The notes beneath the pieces were generated by a model that saw nothing but the letters and a program-made list of their open reading frames with translations, did no database searches and was not told where the DNA came from. From positions 496,001-560,000 of the forward strand of contig CAWGAJ010000002.1 in assembly GCA_963820545.1 (NCBI GenBank): 64,000 nt of DNA, given 5' to 3'. This DNA comes from CAWGAJ01 sp963820545 (GTDB taxonomy: Bacteria; Planctomycetota; Planctomycetia; Pirellulales; Thermoguttaceae). The position numbers were made by a program, and so were the translations under genes. Positions 17,311 to 25,555 of the stretch are shown here, in pieces (within the stretch, counting starts at the first letter, position 1; every line of letters begins with the position of its first letter).

Positions 17311-17400
17311 GGTTCAGGGTTCAGGGTTCGGGGTTCAGAGTTCGGGGTTCGGGGTTCATGGTTCGGGGTTCAGATTAGGGGATCAGGATTCAAATTCGGG
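17311..17400. repeat. GGTTCGG/GGTTCAG heptamer tandem repeat
   Basis: About ten consecutive degenerate 7-bp units (GGTTCAG, GGTTCGG, AGTTCGG, GGTTCAT) directly after the mtnA stop. Confidence 0.9.
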
Positions 17401-17900
17401 AATAGAGGATCGGAAGTGTTTAATAATGGGATTTTTTGGAGGGGGGTTTTGGAATTTTCGTTCTACTATAGGGAATTCTTGTTTTTTGGCCAAAATGGCG
17501 CGGTGTAAGGGATTGAAAAATAAGCAGTTGTGGCGACGATTTTTGCCACTCTTAAGTAGTAGAAAAAAATGTTTTGGGTTTTGTGTGAAGCGGTGCGCGC
17601 AAGTGGCTTGCGGAACAGGCAGTTGGAATTTTTGGACAGAAAGTTTTTCGGAGTGAATTATTGGGGAAAAATGAATAAAGTCGTAAGTTATTGGTTTAAA
17701 GTTTTCGGTAAAAAGTAACTGGTTGCAGTGTAAAGAGATGCAAAAAGGGATAGGGGCAAACACACTCAAAAAAAGTGCGCAAGTAAGTTGATCATCATTT
17801 GTTTTTTGTGGTTTTTTGGGGATTTTTGTCCGAAATGAGATTTGATTCAAAATCGTATTTATTGGACACACTATGCCCAGAAGGGGCGGAAAGATAGGCT
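17401..17900. other. AT-rich region without a convincing gene
   Basis: Long frames exist on both strands (17426-17656 plus, 17383-17871 minus), but composition is low-complexity (poly-T, poly-G, AAAAA runs), no domain is recognisable and start signals are weak. I call it non-coding. Confidence 0.5.
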
Positions 17901-17904
17901 TAAG

Positions 17905-18110
17905 ACTGGAGGCATGAGGCTACAGCCTACAGTTTACAGCCTATAATCGGGGATCGGGGTTCAGGATTCAGCATACTCCACTATCCTGCATTTCTCACCA
18001 ATATACAGGGTGGGTCAAGCAAACTGTATTCTGGAGGCTTGAGGCTACAGCCTACAGTTTACAGCCTATAATCGGGGATCGGGGTTCAGCATACTCCACT
18101 ATTCCCTAGC
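17905..18110. repeat. Direct duplication of a ~70-bp unit flanking a TCAAGCAAACTGTATTC element
   Basis: The unit GAGGC(A/T)TGAGGCTACAGCC through ATCGGGGTTCAG...CATACTCCACTAT occurs at about 17909-17982 and 18031-18103, almost identical. Between them lies GCATTTCTCACCAATATACA then GGGTGGGTCAAGCAAACTG, which reappears in the long inverted repeat at 43333-43514. Confidence 0.85.
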
Positions 18111-18177
18111 GCGGCCTACGGCCGCAACCAAAAAGATTGCAAAATAAAAACATGGCGCAAAACGCGCTTAAACCTCA

Positions 18178-18230
18178 GACAAAGACTCTATCCCCTATCC
18201 CCTGAACCCTGACCTCTGACCCCTGGCCGA
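18178..18230. repeat. Heptamer repeat (CCCCTAT/CCCTGAC units)
   Basis: Consecutive 7-mers CCCCTAT, CCCCTGA, ACCCTGA, CCTCTGA, CCCCTGG. Confidence 0.8.
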
Positions 18231-18501
18231 TTGACATCTACCTGTACGCCTGTTAGGCTTATGGGCAGAACGGGCGGGTAAATCGAACCCGCTCGTCTCG
18301 CGGGCCTGTTGGAACACTTCAATAGTCAACACATCTCCGACTCGCCGGCCCAAAAGACTGTGGTTGCCACAAACAGCAAGCAGTTGGTGGTACATGTAGC
18401 AAACAAGACAATAATTAAGTATGGCAGGCCCGTAATTATGCCTTTTTCCCGGAATTATACCTAGCGATAGTCCCTTATCACCGTTACTGAGGAGAAAGCC
18501 C
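18231..18501. other. Upstream region of the Gly-rich orphan gene
   Basis: No recognisable gene. It contains a GC-rich inverted segment (CGGGCGGGTAAATCGAACCC and CGTCTCGCGGGCC) and a ribosome binding site (GAGGAG) near its end for the gene at 18502. Confidence 0.35.
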
Positions 18502-18897
18502 ATGGGAATATCTGATGTCATAAATATTCTGAAATATGCTTCTACCTTAGCAGGAATTGCATTGAAGATCAGAGACTGGTTCCTTTCTGTTGCTATCGGA
18601 TCGCGTATCGATCCAGCGCTCAAGACAGCGCTGGATAAGCTTCCGAAAGATGCTAGCGCAGACGACATCGTCAACGTTGTCCGCCCGTTCTACTTAGCGA
18701 AAGGGGGTGACTCGTCAGTGAAAGCCGGAAGTGATGGTGGAGGCGACGTTAGTCTTGCTGACGTGAGAGTTGAGGGCGGTTCGGGCCCAGGTGGCGGCGG
18801 AAGTGCGATAATTGCTGCCGGTGATGGAGGCCCTCACGGTAAGGGTGGCAACTTCGAGATAAAAAGAGGAGTCATCAAGGGTGGTGACGCGAAATAA
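18502..18897 (+). CDS. Orphan protein with helical N-terminus and Gly-rich C-terminus, 131 aa
   Basis: Not recognised. Residues 1-30 (MGISDVINILKYASTLAGIA then LKIRDWFLSV) could form an amphipathic or membrane-associated helix. Residues 35-70 are helical and charged. Residues 70-131 are Gly/Asp-rich with short alternating units (VKAGSDGGGDVSLADVRVEG, IIAAGDGGPHGKGGNFEIK, VIKGGD) that look like a small beta-solenoid. GAGGAG lies 7 bases before the ATG. It stands alone in repeat-rich DNA, so it may be acquired accessory DNA. A chance ORF is unlikely given the good start signal and patterned sequence. Confidence 0.55.
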   Translation: MGISDVINILKYASTLAGIALKIRDWFLSVAIGSRIDPALKTALDKLPKDASADDIVNVVRPFYLAKGGDSSVKAGSDGGGDVSLADVRVEGGSGPGGGGSAIIAAGDGGPHGKGGNFEIKRGVIKGGDAK

Positions 18898-19034
18898 AGG
18901 ATCGAAGAGCCCGAATAATTCCTCGTTCCCAGGCTCTGCCTGGGGACGCAATGTGTGTGAGGCTTTGCCTCACTGTTAACGGTGGAGAATGGGATCGATT
19001 GTAGTTTTCTCGTTCCCAGGCGGAGCCTGGGAAC

Positions 19035-19079
19035 GAGATACCCCGAACCCTGACCTCTGACCCCTGTCCCCTACCCCTT
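19035..19079. repeat. Heptamer repeat (CCCTGAC/CCCCTGT units)
   Basis: 7-mers AACCCTG, ACCTCTG, ACCCCTG, TCCCCTA immediately downstream of the pntB stop; preceded by an inverted pair TCGTTCCCAGGC...GCCTGGGAACGA at about 18920-19037. Confidence 0.75.
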
Positions 19080-20454
19080 TAGCGCCTGCACGATGCTGGT
19101 GAGCATGGCCTTGGCGTCGCCGAAGAGCATTAGGGTGTTGTCGGCGAAGAAGAGTTCGTTTTCGATGCCGGCGAAGCCGGGGTTCATGCTTCGCTTGATG
19201 ACGAACACGGTTTTGGCCTTGTCGGCGTCGATAATCGGCATTCCGAAGATCGGACTCGCTTTGTCGTGGCGCGCGGCGGGGTTCACCACGTCGTTGGCCC
19301 CGATAATCAAGGCCACGTCGGTCTCCGGCATCTCGGGATTGATCGCTTCCATCTCGATCAGCCGATCGTATGGGATCTCGGCCTCGGCCAGCAGTACGTT
19401 CATGTGGCCCGGCATGCGGCCTGCAACCGGATGCACGGCGAACTTGACCTCGACCCCTTCGCGGCTGAGGGCATCGTACAAGTCGCGCACCCGGTGCTGG
19501 GCCTGGGCCACGGCCATGCCGTAACCGGGGATGATGACCACGGATCGGGCGGATTGCATGATCTGGGCCGCGTCCTCGGCCGAGGCGCTCTTGACCGTGC
19601 GCTGCTTGGACCGCGCCCGAGGCGGCCTGGACCTGGCCGAAGGCCCCGAACAGCACGTTGGCGAACGAGCGGTTCATGGCCTTGCACATGATGATCGCCA
19701 GGATCAGACCGGACGAGCCGTCCAGCGCGCCGGCGGCGATCAGCAGCTTGTTGTCCAGCACGAAGCCCATGGCCACGGCCGACAGCCCGGCGTAGGAGTT
19801 CAAAAGCGCGATGACGGTGGGCATGTCGGCCCCGCCGATCGGGATGATCAACAGCACGCCGAAGGCGAGCGAAATCAAGATAATCAGCGGGAACAGCAGC
19901 CAGGCCTTCGGGAAGAACACCAACAGCACACCGGCCAAAATGGCAACGCCCAACAGCGATAAATTGATTGCGTTCTGGCCTTTATACGTGATAGGCCGCG
20001 TGGGAATGATTTCCATGAGCTTGCCGGCCGCCATTAGGCTGCCGGTAAAGGTCAGAAAACCGAGAATCACCTCGGCCACCAGGGCGCCAACTCCGAATGC
20101 CGTGATCTTTTCCGGATGGTGGCAGATCCAAAGATAATACTCGGCGGCTCCCACCAGTCCGGCGGCCAGACCGCCGAAGGCGTGTGAGAGCGCGGTTCGC
20201 TGCGGCACGGCCGTCAAGGGCACCATGGCCAGCGGCACGCCGAGCACGCAGCCCACCGCCATGGCGATGACGATCCAGTTGTAGCTTTTTATTTCCGGCA
20301 GCAGGAGCGTGCCGCCGATGGCCGCCAGCATGGCTATCACGCCCGCAAATACGCCGCGCCGGGCAGTGCTGGGGTGGTTCATCCACATCAGCGAGAGGAT
20401 GAACAGGGCTGTGGAAACCAGGTAAATCAGTTCTTTAACTGTGTGTATATTCAT
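19071..20454 (-). CDS. pntB: NAD(P) transhydrogenase beta subunit (two apparent frameshifts)
   Basis: Membrane and NADP-binding subunit of proton-translocating transhydrogenase, exchanging hydride between NADH and NADP. The N-terminal half is a bundle of hydrophobic helices including SALAYGLDxx-like GGADMPTVIALLNSYAGLSA and GALDGSSGLILAIIMCKAMNRSFANVLFG. The NADP domain has VVIIPGYGMAVAQAQH, FAVHPVAGRMPGHMNVLLAEA, LIIGANDVVNPAA and FADNTLMLFGDAK. The two halves are in different frames; a C missing at 19598/19599 and another at 19612/19613 restore SGAGPSSATVKSASAEDAAQ and a 461-aa protein. Its start overlaps the pntAB stop by 4 bases (ATGA), indicating coupling. Confidence 0.93.
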
Positions 20455-20810
20455 GACTTGCCGGGCTCCCGCTTCTTAAACATCTTGAGCATCCGATCGG
20501 TCAACAGGAACCCGCTGACGATGTTCGTCATCGAGGCAACCACGGCCACGGCGCCGAGAATCGTGGTAAAACCGGTTTCCTGGCTGCCGGCCAGGACGAT
20601 CGAGCCCACCACGGCAATGGCCGAAATCGCGTTTGTGAGCGACATCAGCGGCGTGTGGAGCAACCTCGACACGTTGCGAATCACCAACAGCCCGATGAAC
20701 GTGGCCAGCATCAGCACGTACAAAAGCGTCAAAAAGTCGGCCTTTGGCGCGCTTTCGGCCGCAACAACCGGCGGCGCGGCGGCCAGTAGTGTTAAAAGAT
20801 CGGGTGACAT
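20451..20810 (-). CDS. pntAB: NAD(P) transhydrogenase subunit alpha part 2
   Basis: Small membrane subunit carrying three transmembrane helices that in fused PntA form its C-terminus. The sequence FLTLLYVLMLATFIGLLVIR, VSRLLHTPLMSLTNAISAIAVVG and ILGAVAVVASMTNIVSGFLL is characteristic. At 119 aa it is the normal size for the split form. It lies between pntAA and pntB on the same strand. Confidence 0.95.
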   Translation of the reverse strand: MSPDLLTLLAAAPPVVAAESAPKADFLTLLYVLMLATFIGLLVIRNVSRLLHTPLMSLTNAISAIAVVGSIVLAGSQETGFTTILGAVAVVASMTNIVSGFLLTDRMLKMFKKREPGKS

Positions 20811-20827
20811 GGTTCGATTTATCCTTT

Positions 20828-20905
20828 CTTCGTAGGGTGCATGAAATGCACCTTTCGAGATTTTATAATGTTGTCGTGGTGCGTTTCACGCACCCTACGC
20901 CTGCG
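20828..20905. repeat. Inverted repeat GTAGGGTGCATGAAATGCACC...GGTGCGTTTCACGCACCCTAC
   Basis: Two facing hairpin arms in the pntAA-pntAB spacer. The same element is at 53031-53101, so it is a dispersed palindromic repeat. Confidence 0.85.
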
Positions 20906-20939
20906 CCTCCGAGGCGCGACCAACGGTCGCGGCTTTATG

Positions 20940-22081
20940 TTAGAGCAATTGCTGAATCCGCGGGTTGACTACTTGGCCGTCGCGCGTGATTAGCGTGTCA
21001 CGGACGATTTCATCGTCGAGATTAAACGCGATCTTATCTTCCTTCGCAATGTAGGTAAGAAAGTTGCAGATGTTTTTCGAGTACATCAAACTGGCATCGA
21101 CGGGGACTTCGGAAGGCAAATTCAAGGGAGCGATGATGGTCACGCCGTGGACGACCACGGTTTTGCCGGCCTGCGATAGTTCGCAGTTGCCGCCGCCCTG
21201 GGCAGCCAAATCGACGATCACCGATCCCGGGGCCATGTTGGCCACGGCATCGGCGGTGATTAAAAGCGGCGACTTCTTGCCGGGAACGGCCGCGGTGGCG
21301 ATCACCGTGTCGCTATCGGCCACCACTCGGGTCATCAATTCCCGCTGCCGGCGATAAAACGTTTCGTCCATTTGCTGGGCGTAGCCGCTTTTATCTTCGG
21401 CCTGGGAGGTTTCTAATTCCATTTCGATGAACTTGCCGCCCAGGCTTTGAATCTGCTCTTTAACGGCGGGCCGAACGTCGTAGGCCGAGACCACCGCGCC
21501 CAGTCGCCGGGCAGTGGCGATGGCTTGCAGGCCAGCCACTCCGGCGCCGATCACAAACACCTTGGCGGCAGTGATCGTGCCGGCGGCGGTCATGAGCATG
21601 GGAAACATCTTGGGCAGAATGCTTGCGGCCAGCACAACCGCCCGATAGCCCGCCACAGTGGCCTGCGAGGAAAGCACGTCCATGTTCTGGGCCCTGGTGA
21701 TGCGGGGCAACAATTCCAGGGCAAAGAGTGAGACGCCCCGGGCGGCAATTTCAGCCGCTGCCTGGGGATGGCCCAAGGGGTCGCACATGCCGATAACAAC
21801 CTGACCTTGTCGATAGCGGCCAAGATCGGCCTTACCGGCCTCGGGATTGGCCCCGGCCGCTCGTACTTGGAGGATAATATCGGCGGCAAAAATTTCATCG
21901 CGCGAGGCGACGATTTTGCGCCCTTTTCCTGGTATTGATCGTCTGGGAATCCGGCCTCCACGCCGGCGCCGGATTGAATAAAAACATCTATGCCCGCCTT
22001 TATCAGCAAGGGGATGGAACTGGGGATCAGGGCAACCCGACGTTCGCCGGGAAAGGTTTCGCGGGCAACTGCGGCTTTCAT
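20940..22081 (-). CDS. pntAA: NAD(P) transhydrogenase subunit alpha part 1 (one apparent frameshift)
   Basis: Soluble NAD(H)-binding subunit related to alanine dehydrogenase. It starts MKAAVARETFPGERRVALIP, typical of PntA, continues with VFIQSGAGVEAGFPDDQYQ, and after the break has MCDPLGHPQAAAEIAARGV, VFVIGAGVAGLQAIATARRLGAVVSAYDVRP and VIVDLAAQGGGNCELSQ. The frame changes at 21917/21918. One missing C after GGGCGC restores KIVASRDEIFAADIILQVRA and a 380-aa protein. First gene of the pntAA-pntAB-pntB set. Without the correction the N-terminal and NAD-binding parts would be separated. Confidence 0.93.
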
Positions 22082-22136
22082 GGCTGGGTATGGTTATTTT
22101 TTATATAGTGGATGGTAATTTTTTCAGGCATGACGA

Positions 22137-22223
22137 ATTAACAAAATGGGGACAGACACCTCGCATACCTGTGAATTAATGTTACTAAGCGTGATATGCT
22201 CGGAGGCAGTCCCCATTTTGTTA
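22137..22223. repeat. REP-like palindrome AACAAAATGGGGACAG...CAGTCCCCATTTTGTT
   Basis: Inverted arms of about 15 bp flank a ~55-bp interior. The GGGGACAG arm is related to the GGGGACTGTCCC repeats at 49867 and 56397. Confidence 0.8.
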
Positions 22224-22416
22224 AAAGCTTTAGGATAATAATATAAAGATTGGCAATTATGGCAATCTGGTTCGTGGCGGGAAACCCCCCATAGAGAGGC
22301 ATATATCAAGTACACGAGGAAAAACTTCTCTTTCAAGTTGGGCAAATATCTTGTTGCTGTGTCGATAAAAAGTTAAACTGTGGGTTTACATCAATCTAGC
22401 GGATCGAAAAATGTTA
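22224..22416. other. Leader of the rplM-rpsI operon
   Basis: AT-rich, no gene seen; must contain the rplM promoter. No confident -35/-10 pair could be chosen and no L13-type autoregulatory structure was evident by eye. Confidence 0.3.
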
Positions 22417-22854
22417 ATGAGCAAAACTTACATGGCCCGGCCCGATGAAGTCGAGGCCAAATGGTGGGTAGCGGATGCGACCGATAAGGTTGTGGGCCGT
22501 TTGGCGAGCGAGATTGCCGTAATCCTGATGGGCAAGCATCGCCCCACCTACACCCCCCATGTCGATACCGGCGACTATGTGATCGTCACGAACGTGGAAA
22601 AAGTCATTTTCACCGGCAAGAAGTGGGATCAGAAGAAATACGCCTGGTATACGGGACATCCCGGCCAGCACGTGGAGAAGGCCTCCATGCGGCGGCAGCG
22701 GCGACCGGAACTGATTCTGCGCGAGGCCGTGCGCCGCATGTTGCCCAAGAACAAGTTGTCATTCAAGATATTGGCCAAACTAAAACTCTATGTCGGCGGC
22801 GAGCATCCGCATCAGGCGCAGCAGCCGGAGCCGATTGAGTTGGGGACCAAGTAA
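22417..22854 (+). CDS. rplM: 50S ribosomal protein L13
   Basis: Large-subunit assembly protein. It shows KWWVADATDKVVGRLASEIA, LMGKHRPTYTPHVDTGDYVIV, KKYAWYTGHPGQ and ILREAVRRMLPKNKL, all L13 signatures, followed by LKLYVGGEHPHQAQQPE. Length about 145 aa is normal. I favour the ATG at 22417 (MSKTYMARPDEVE); another ATG lies two codons earlier. It precedes rpsI by 28 bp, the usual pair. Confidence 0.98.
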   Translation: MSKTYMARPDEVEAKWWVADATDKVVGRLASEIAVILMGKHRPTYTPHVDTGDYVIVTNVEKVIFTGKKWDQKKYAWYTGHPGQHVEKASMRRQRRPELILREAVRRMLPKNKLSFKILAKLKLYVGGEHPHQAQQPEPIELGTK

Positions 22855-22882
22855 ATTAATATCACATTCGCAAAGGATATTC

Positions 22883-23281
22883 ATGGCAGTTAAGATCAAG
22901 GATTATTTGGGCACTGGCCGGCGCAAGACGTCGGTTGCCCGGGTGCGCATTCGTCCCGGTTCCGGAGTGATCACGATCAACGGCCGAACCCTGGAGAAAT
23001 ATTTTTACAACCTCACACAACGCAATGCTGTAATCGCACCCTTGGAACAGACGGGCAAACGCAACGAAGTTGACATGAAGGTGCGCGTGGAGGGCGGCGG
23101 CATCAACGGTCAAGCCGGCGCCTGCAAGCTGGGGATCGCCCGGGCCTTGAAAAAGCTGGATGAATCCTTTGCCGTCGGACTGCGCGATACAGGCATGTTG
23201 ACCCGCGACGCGCGCATGAAAGAACGGAAAAAATACGGTCTGCGCGGCGCTCGCCGCGGCACGCAGTTCTCCAAGCGATAA
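22883..23281 (+). CDS. rpsI: 30S ribosomal protein S9
   Basis: Small-subunit protein whose C-terminal tail contacts P-site tRNA. The start MAVKIKDYLGTGRRKTSVAR, the VRVEGGGINGQAGACKLGIARAL block and the invariant basic C-terminus KKYGLRGARRGTQFSKR are diagnostic. Length 132 aa. AAAGGA lies before the ATG at 22883; the frame stays open upstream but those residues are not S9. Confidence 0.98.
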   Translation: MAVKIKDYLGTGRRKTSVARVRIRPGSGVITINGRTLEKYFYNLTQRNAVIAPLEQTGKRNEVDMKVRVEGGGINGQAGACKLGIARALKKLDESFAVGLRDTGMLTRDARMKERKKYGLRGARRGTQFSKR

Positions 23282-23341
23282 GCGGTTTGTTTTGTTAATC
23301 TTTTCCAGAATAGCAAAACACCCTTTCCCCGGAGCAGATAC

Positions 23342-24622
23342 ATGCCACGCCGAAACCTGCTGCTTTTGCTGGCGATTGGTATTGTTGCTTTGCTCTGCTA
23401 TCAGAAAGTACAGACCAATCAATATGGCCAGATCTTAGCCAACTCGGCGGAGCTTATCCAGCGCCTGGCCTTGGAGAAGGTCGAACCGGAGACCTTGTTC
23501 GAGGGGGCCATGGAGGGAATGGTCGGCCGGCTGGACGTATATTCTTCCTATATCCCACCCAAGGATTGGGCCGAATTCCAGGAGTCTCTGGATCAACAGT
23601 TCAGCGGCGTGGGCATGGAGGTGACCATCGATCCCAAGACGCGGCAAATGACCGTAATCAGTCCGTTTGTAGGCGCGCCGGCCTATGAGGCGGGCGTGCG
23701 GGCCGGAGACAAGATATTGCGCATCGGCGAGCTGAGCACGCAAGGCATGTCGATAAAAGACGCAGTCAGTTTAATGCGCGGCAAACCCGGCGATCCGGTG
23801 ACCGTCACCGTGCTCCATCTCGGCGAGGATAAACCGGTGGATATCAAGATCGTGCGGGCGATCATCCCAGCCGACACGGTATGGGGCGATACGCGCAATG
23901 CGGATGGTTCCTGGAATTATTTTCTTGCCGACACGGACCGCATCGGCTATCTGCGGATCAACAGCTTCGGCGAAAAAACCGGACTGGATTTGAAACGGGC
24001 GTTGCAATGGCTGGTGGACCATGAGATGCGGGGACTGATCCTCGATTTGCGGGATAATCCCGGCGGATCGTTTCCCGCCGCCCTGGAGGTCTGCGACATG
24101 TTTATCACCTCGGGTACGATCGTCACCACGCGGGGCCGTGACGGTCGCATACTGGAGTTGCGGCAAGCGACCGGTCGCGGCCCTTACACGAAATTTCCCC
24201 TGGTCGTGCTGGTCAACCAGTACAGCGCCAGCGCCAGCGAGGTCGTGGCCGCCTGCTTGCAGGATCATGATCGCGCGACGATCGTGGGCCAACGCAGTTG
24301 GGGAAAGGGGACCGTGCAACAAGTAATCGAATTGGGTGAGCGGCACGGGGCCTTGAAATTGACCACGGCCAGTTACTGGCGTCCCAACAACCAGAACATC
24401 CACCGCCGCCGCGAGGCGGGAGAAAACGAATCTTGGGGCGTGAGTCCCGACCCGGGCTATGAAGTGGCGGTGGAAGGCGACGAACTCACGCGGCTGCGTC
24501 TCTGGCGAATGCATCGCGATCTTTCCCAGGGGGCCAACGATGTTACCCAACCAAGAGGAGAGGCAAACTCTATCGACCGCCAATTGGCCAAGGCCGTGGA
24601 GTGTCTGGAAAGTAGGGAATAG
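23342..24622 (+). CDS. S41-family C-terminal processing protease (CtpA-like)
   Basis: Serine protease acting in the periplasm or outer side of the membrane. Residues 3-20 (RRNLLLLLAIGIVALLCY) are a signal anchor. A PDZ domain follows (about 80-165; VISPFVGAPAYEAGVRAGDKILRIGE). The catalytic core has the Ser in NQYSASASEVVAACLQDHDR and the Lys in VGQRSWGKGTVQ, the Ser-Lys dyad. Length 426 aa fits CtpA. It starts 60 bp after rpsI with CCGGAGCAG upstream. The C-terminus ends in a heptamer repeat. Confidence 0.94.
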   Translation: MPRRNLLLLLAIGIVALLCYQKVQTNQYGQILANSAELIQRLALEKVEPETLFEGAMEGMVGRLDVYSSYIPPKDWAEFQESLDQQFSGVGMEVTIDPKTRQMTVISPFVGAPAYEAGVRAGDKILRIGELSTQGMSIKDAVSLMRGKPGDPVTVTVLHLGEDKPVDIKIVRAIIPADTVWGDTRNADGSWNYFLADTDRIGYLRINSFGEKTGLDLKRALQWLVDHEMRGLILDLRDNPGGSFPAALEVCDMFITSGTIVTTRGRDGRILELRQATGRGPYTKFPLVVLVNQYSASASEVVAACLQDHDRATIVGQRSWGKGTVQQVIELGERHGALKLTTASYWRPNNQNIHRRREAGENESWGVSPDPGYEVAVEGDELTRLRLWRMHRDLSQGANDVTQPRGEANSIDRQLAKAVECLESRE

Positions 24623-24925
24623 GGGCGAGGGGCGAGGGGCGAGGGAAAGGATGAAGGATGAGGGATGAAGGATGAATTAGGAACGCAGATCGTAGAACTG
24701 AAAACTGTAAACTGTGAACTTTTTACGACCGCTTGCGGTTTTACACGGTCCACCGCCGACCGCCCACTGCCCACTAGAGCGATGTTCAAGTGGGTGTAGC
24801 GTTTCATATTCCCGGAAAATTCACCGGTCGCAAGCGACCGGGCTAAACGGACGCTACATCATCCTGAGCTCTGCTCTAAATCCCCCTGTCCGCCGTTCGC
24901 TGTTTCCTGTCCCCTGAATTGAGCC
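24620..24925. repeat. Composite heptamer tandem repeat
   Basis: GGGGCGA units, then GGATGAA, AACGCAG, AACTGAA/AACTGTA, the ACCGCTTGCGGT hairpin (about 24730-24741), CCACCGC/CCACTGC units, then a palindromic TTCACCGGTCGCAAGCGACCGG segment flanked by TGTAGCGTTT and GGACGCTACA, and finally GTCCGCC/GTCCCCT units. It has the same order as 3995-4199. Confidence 0.85.
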
Positions 24926-24949
24926 CTCAGGTCTATTGTCTACAGCCTG

Positions 24950-25555
24950 TTAATGCGTCAAGGCTAACTGGACCAGTTCGGCCACGGAGCGGGCCCCCAT
25001 TTTTTTCATCAAACGCGCACGGCGGTCTTCGACCGTGCGATTGCTGAGGCCCAGTTCGGCGGCGATTTCTTTATTGAGTTTGCCTTCCAGGATGAGATTG
25101 AGCACGGCCCGCTCGCCCTCGGACAGTTGGGCCAGACGCTCTTCCACGCGGTAGCGTCGCGTCCGGCGACGTCGATTTTGGGCGTCTGCTTCCAGGGCCT
25201 TGCGGATGCTGTCCCAGAGTTCTTGTTCGTGAAAAGGTTTTTCCAGAAAATTCACCGCGCCTGCCTGCATGGCGCTAACGGCCATCTGCACGTTGCCGTG
25301 GCCGGTGATAAATACAATCGGCAGATCGATTTTGTCCTGGATTAATTTGCGTTGCAACTCCAAGCCGTTCATGCCCGGCATGGCCACGTCGAGCACAAGA
25401 CAGCCGGGGCAATGGGGGGGATATGCGCTGAGAAACTCCACGGCCGAGGCATAGGATTTTACGGTGGGGAATACCACCTCCACCAAGGCCGTCAATGAGC
25501 GAATTACGGCCGGATCATCATCGACCAGAAAAATCGTGGGTTCCTGATTGTTCAT
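24950..25555 (-). CDS. FixJ-like response regulator (REC + LuxR HTH)
   Basis: Cytoplasmic transcription regulator. The receiver domain has the acidic pocket FLVDDDPA, the phospho-acceptor Asp in CLVLDVAMPGMNGLEL, the Thr in VFITGHG and the Lys in FLEKPFHE. The C-terminal LuxR/FixJ-type helix-turn-helix is LSEGERAVLNLILEGKLNKEIAAELGLSNRTVEDRRARLMKKMG. Length 201 aa from ATG 25555, with AAGGAAG upstream. It overlaps the 3' end of the upstream kinase by about 38 bases, so the two form a translationally coupled pair. Confidence 0.95.
   Translation of the reverse strand: MNNQEPTIFLVDDDPAVIRSLTALVEVVFPTVKSYASAVEFLSAYPPHCPGCLVLDVAMPGMNGLELQRKLIQDKIDLPIVFITGHGNVQMAVSAMQAGAVNFLEKPFHEQELWDSIRKALEADAQNRRRRTRRYRVEERLAQLSEGERAVLNLILEGKLNKEIAAELGLSNRTVEDRRARLMKKMGARSVAELVQLALTH

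Noticed and set aside
17383..17871. 162-codon minus-strand frame and overlapping plus-strand frame
   Set aside because: Low-complexity AT/GT-rich DNA, no motif, no ribosome binding site.
17905..18110. CRISPR array
   Set aside because: Only two direct copies of a long unit with a repeat-element interior; no regular spacing or short repeats.
18231..18330. tRNA-like segment around GTAAATCGAACCC
   Set aside because: No cloverleaf with acceptor and anticodon stems could be formed; the TCGAA match is isolated.
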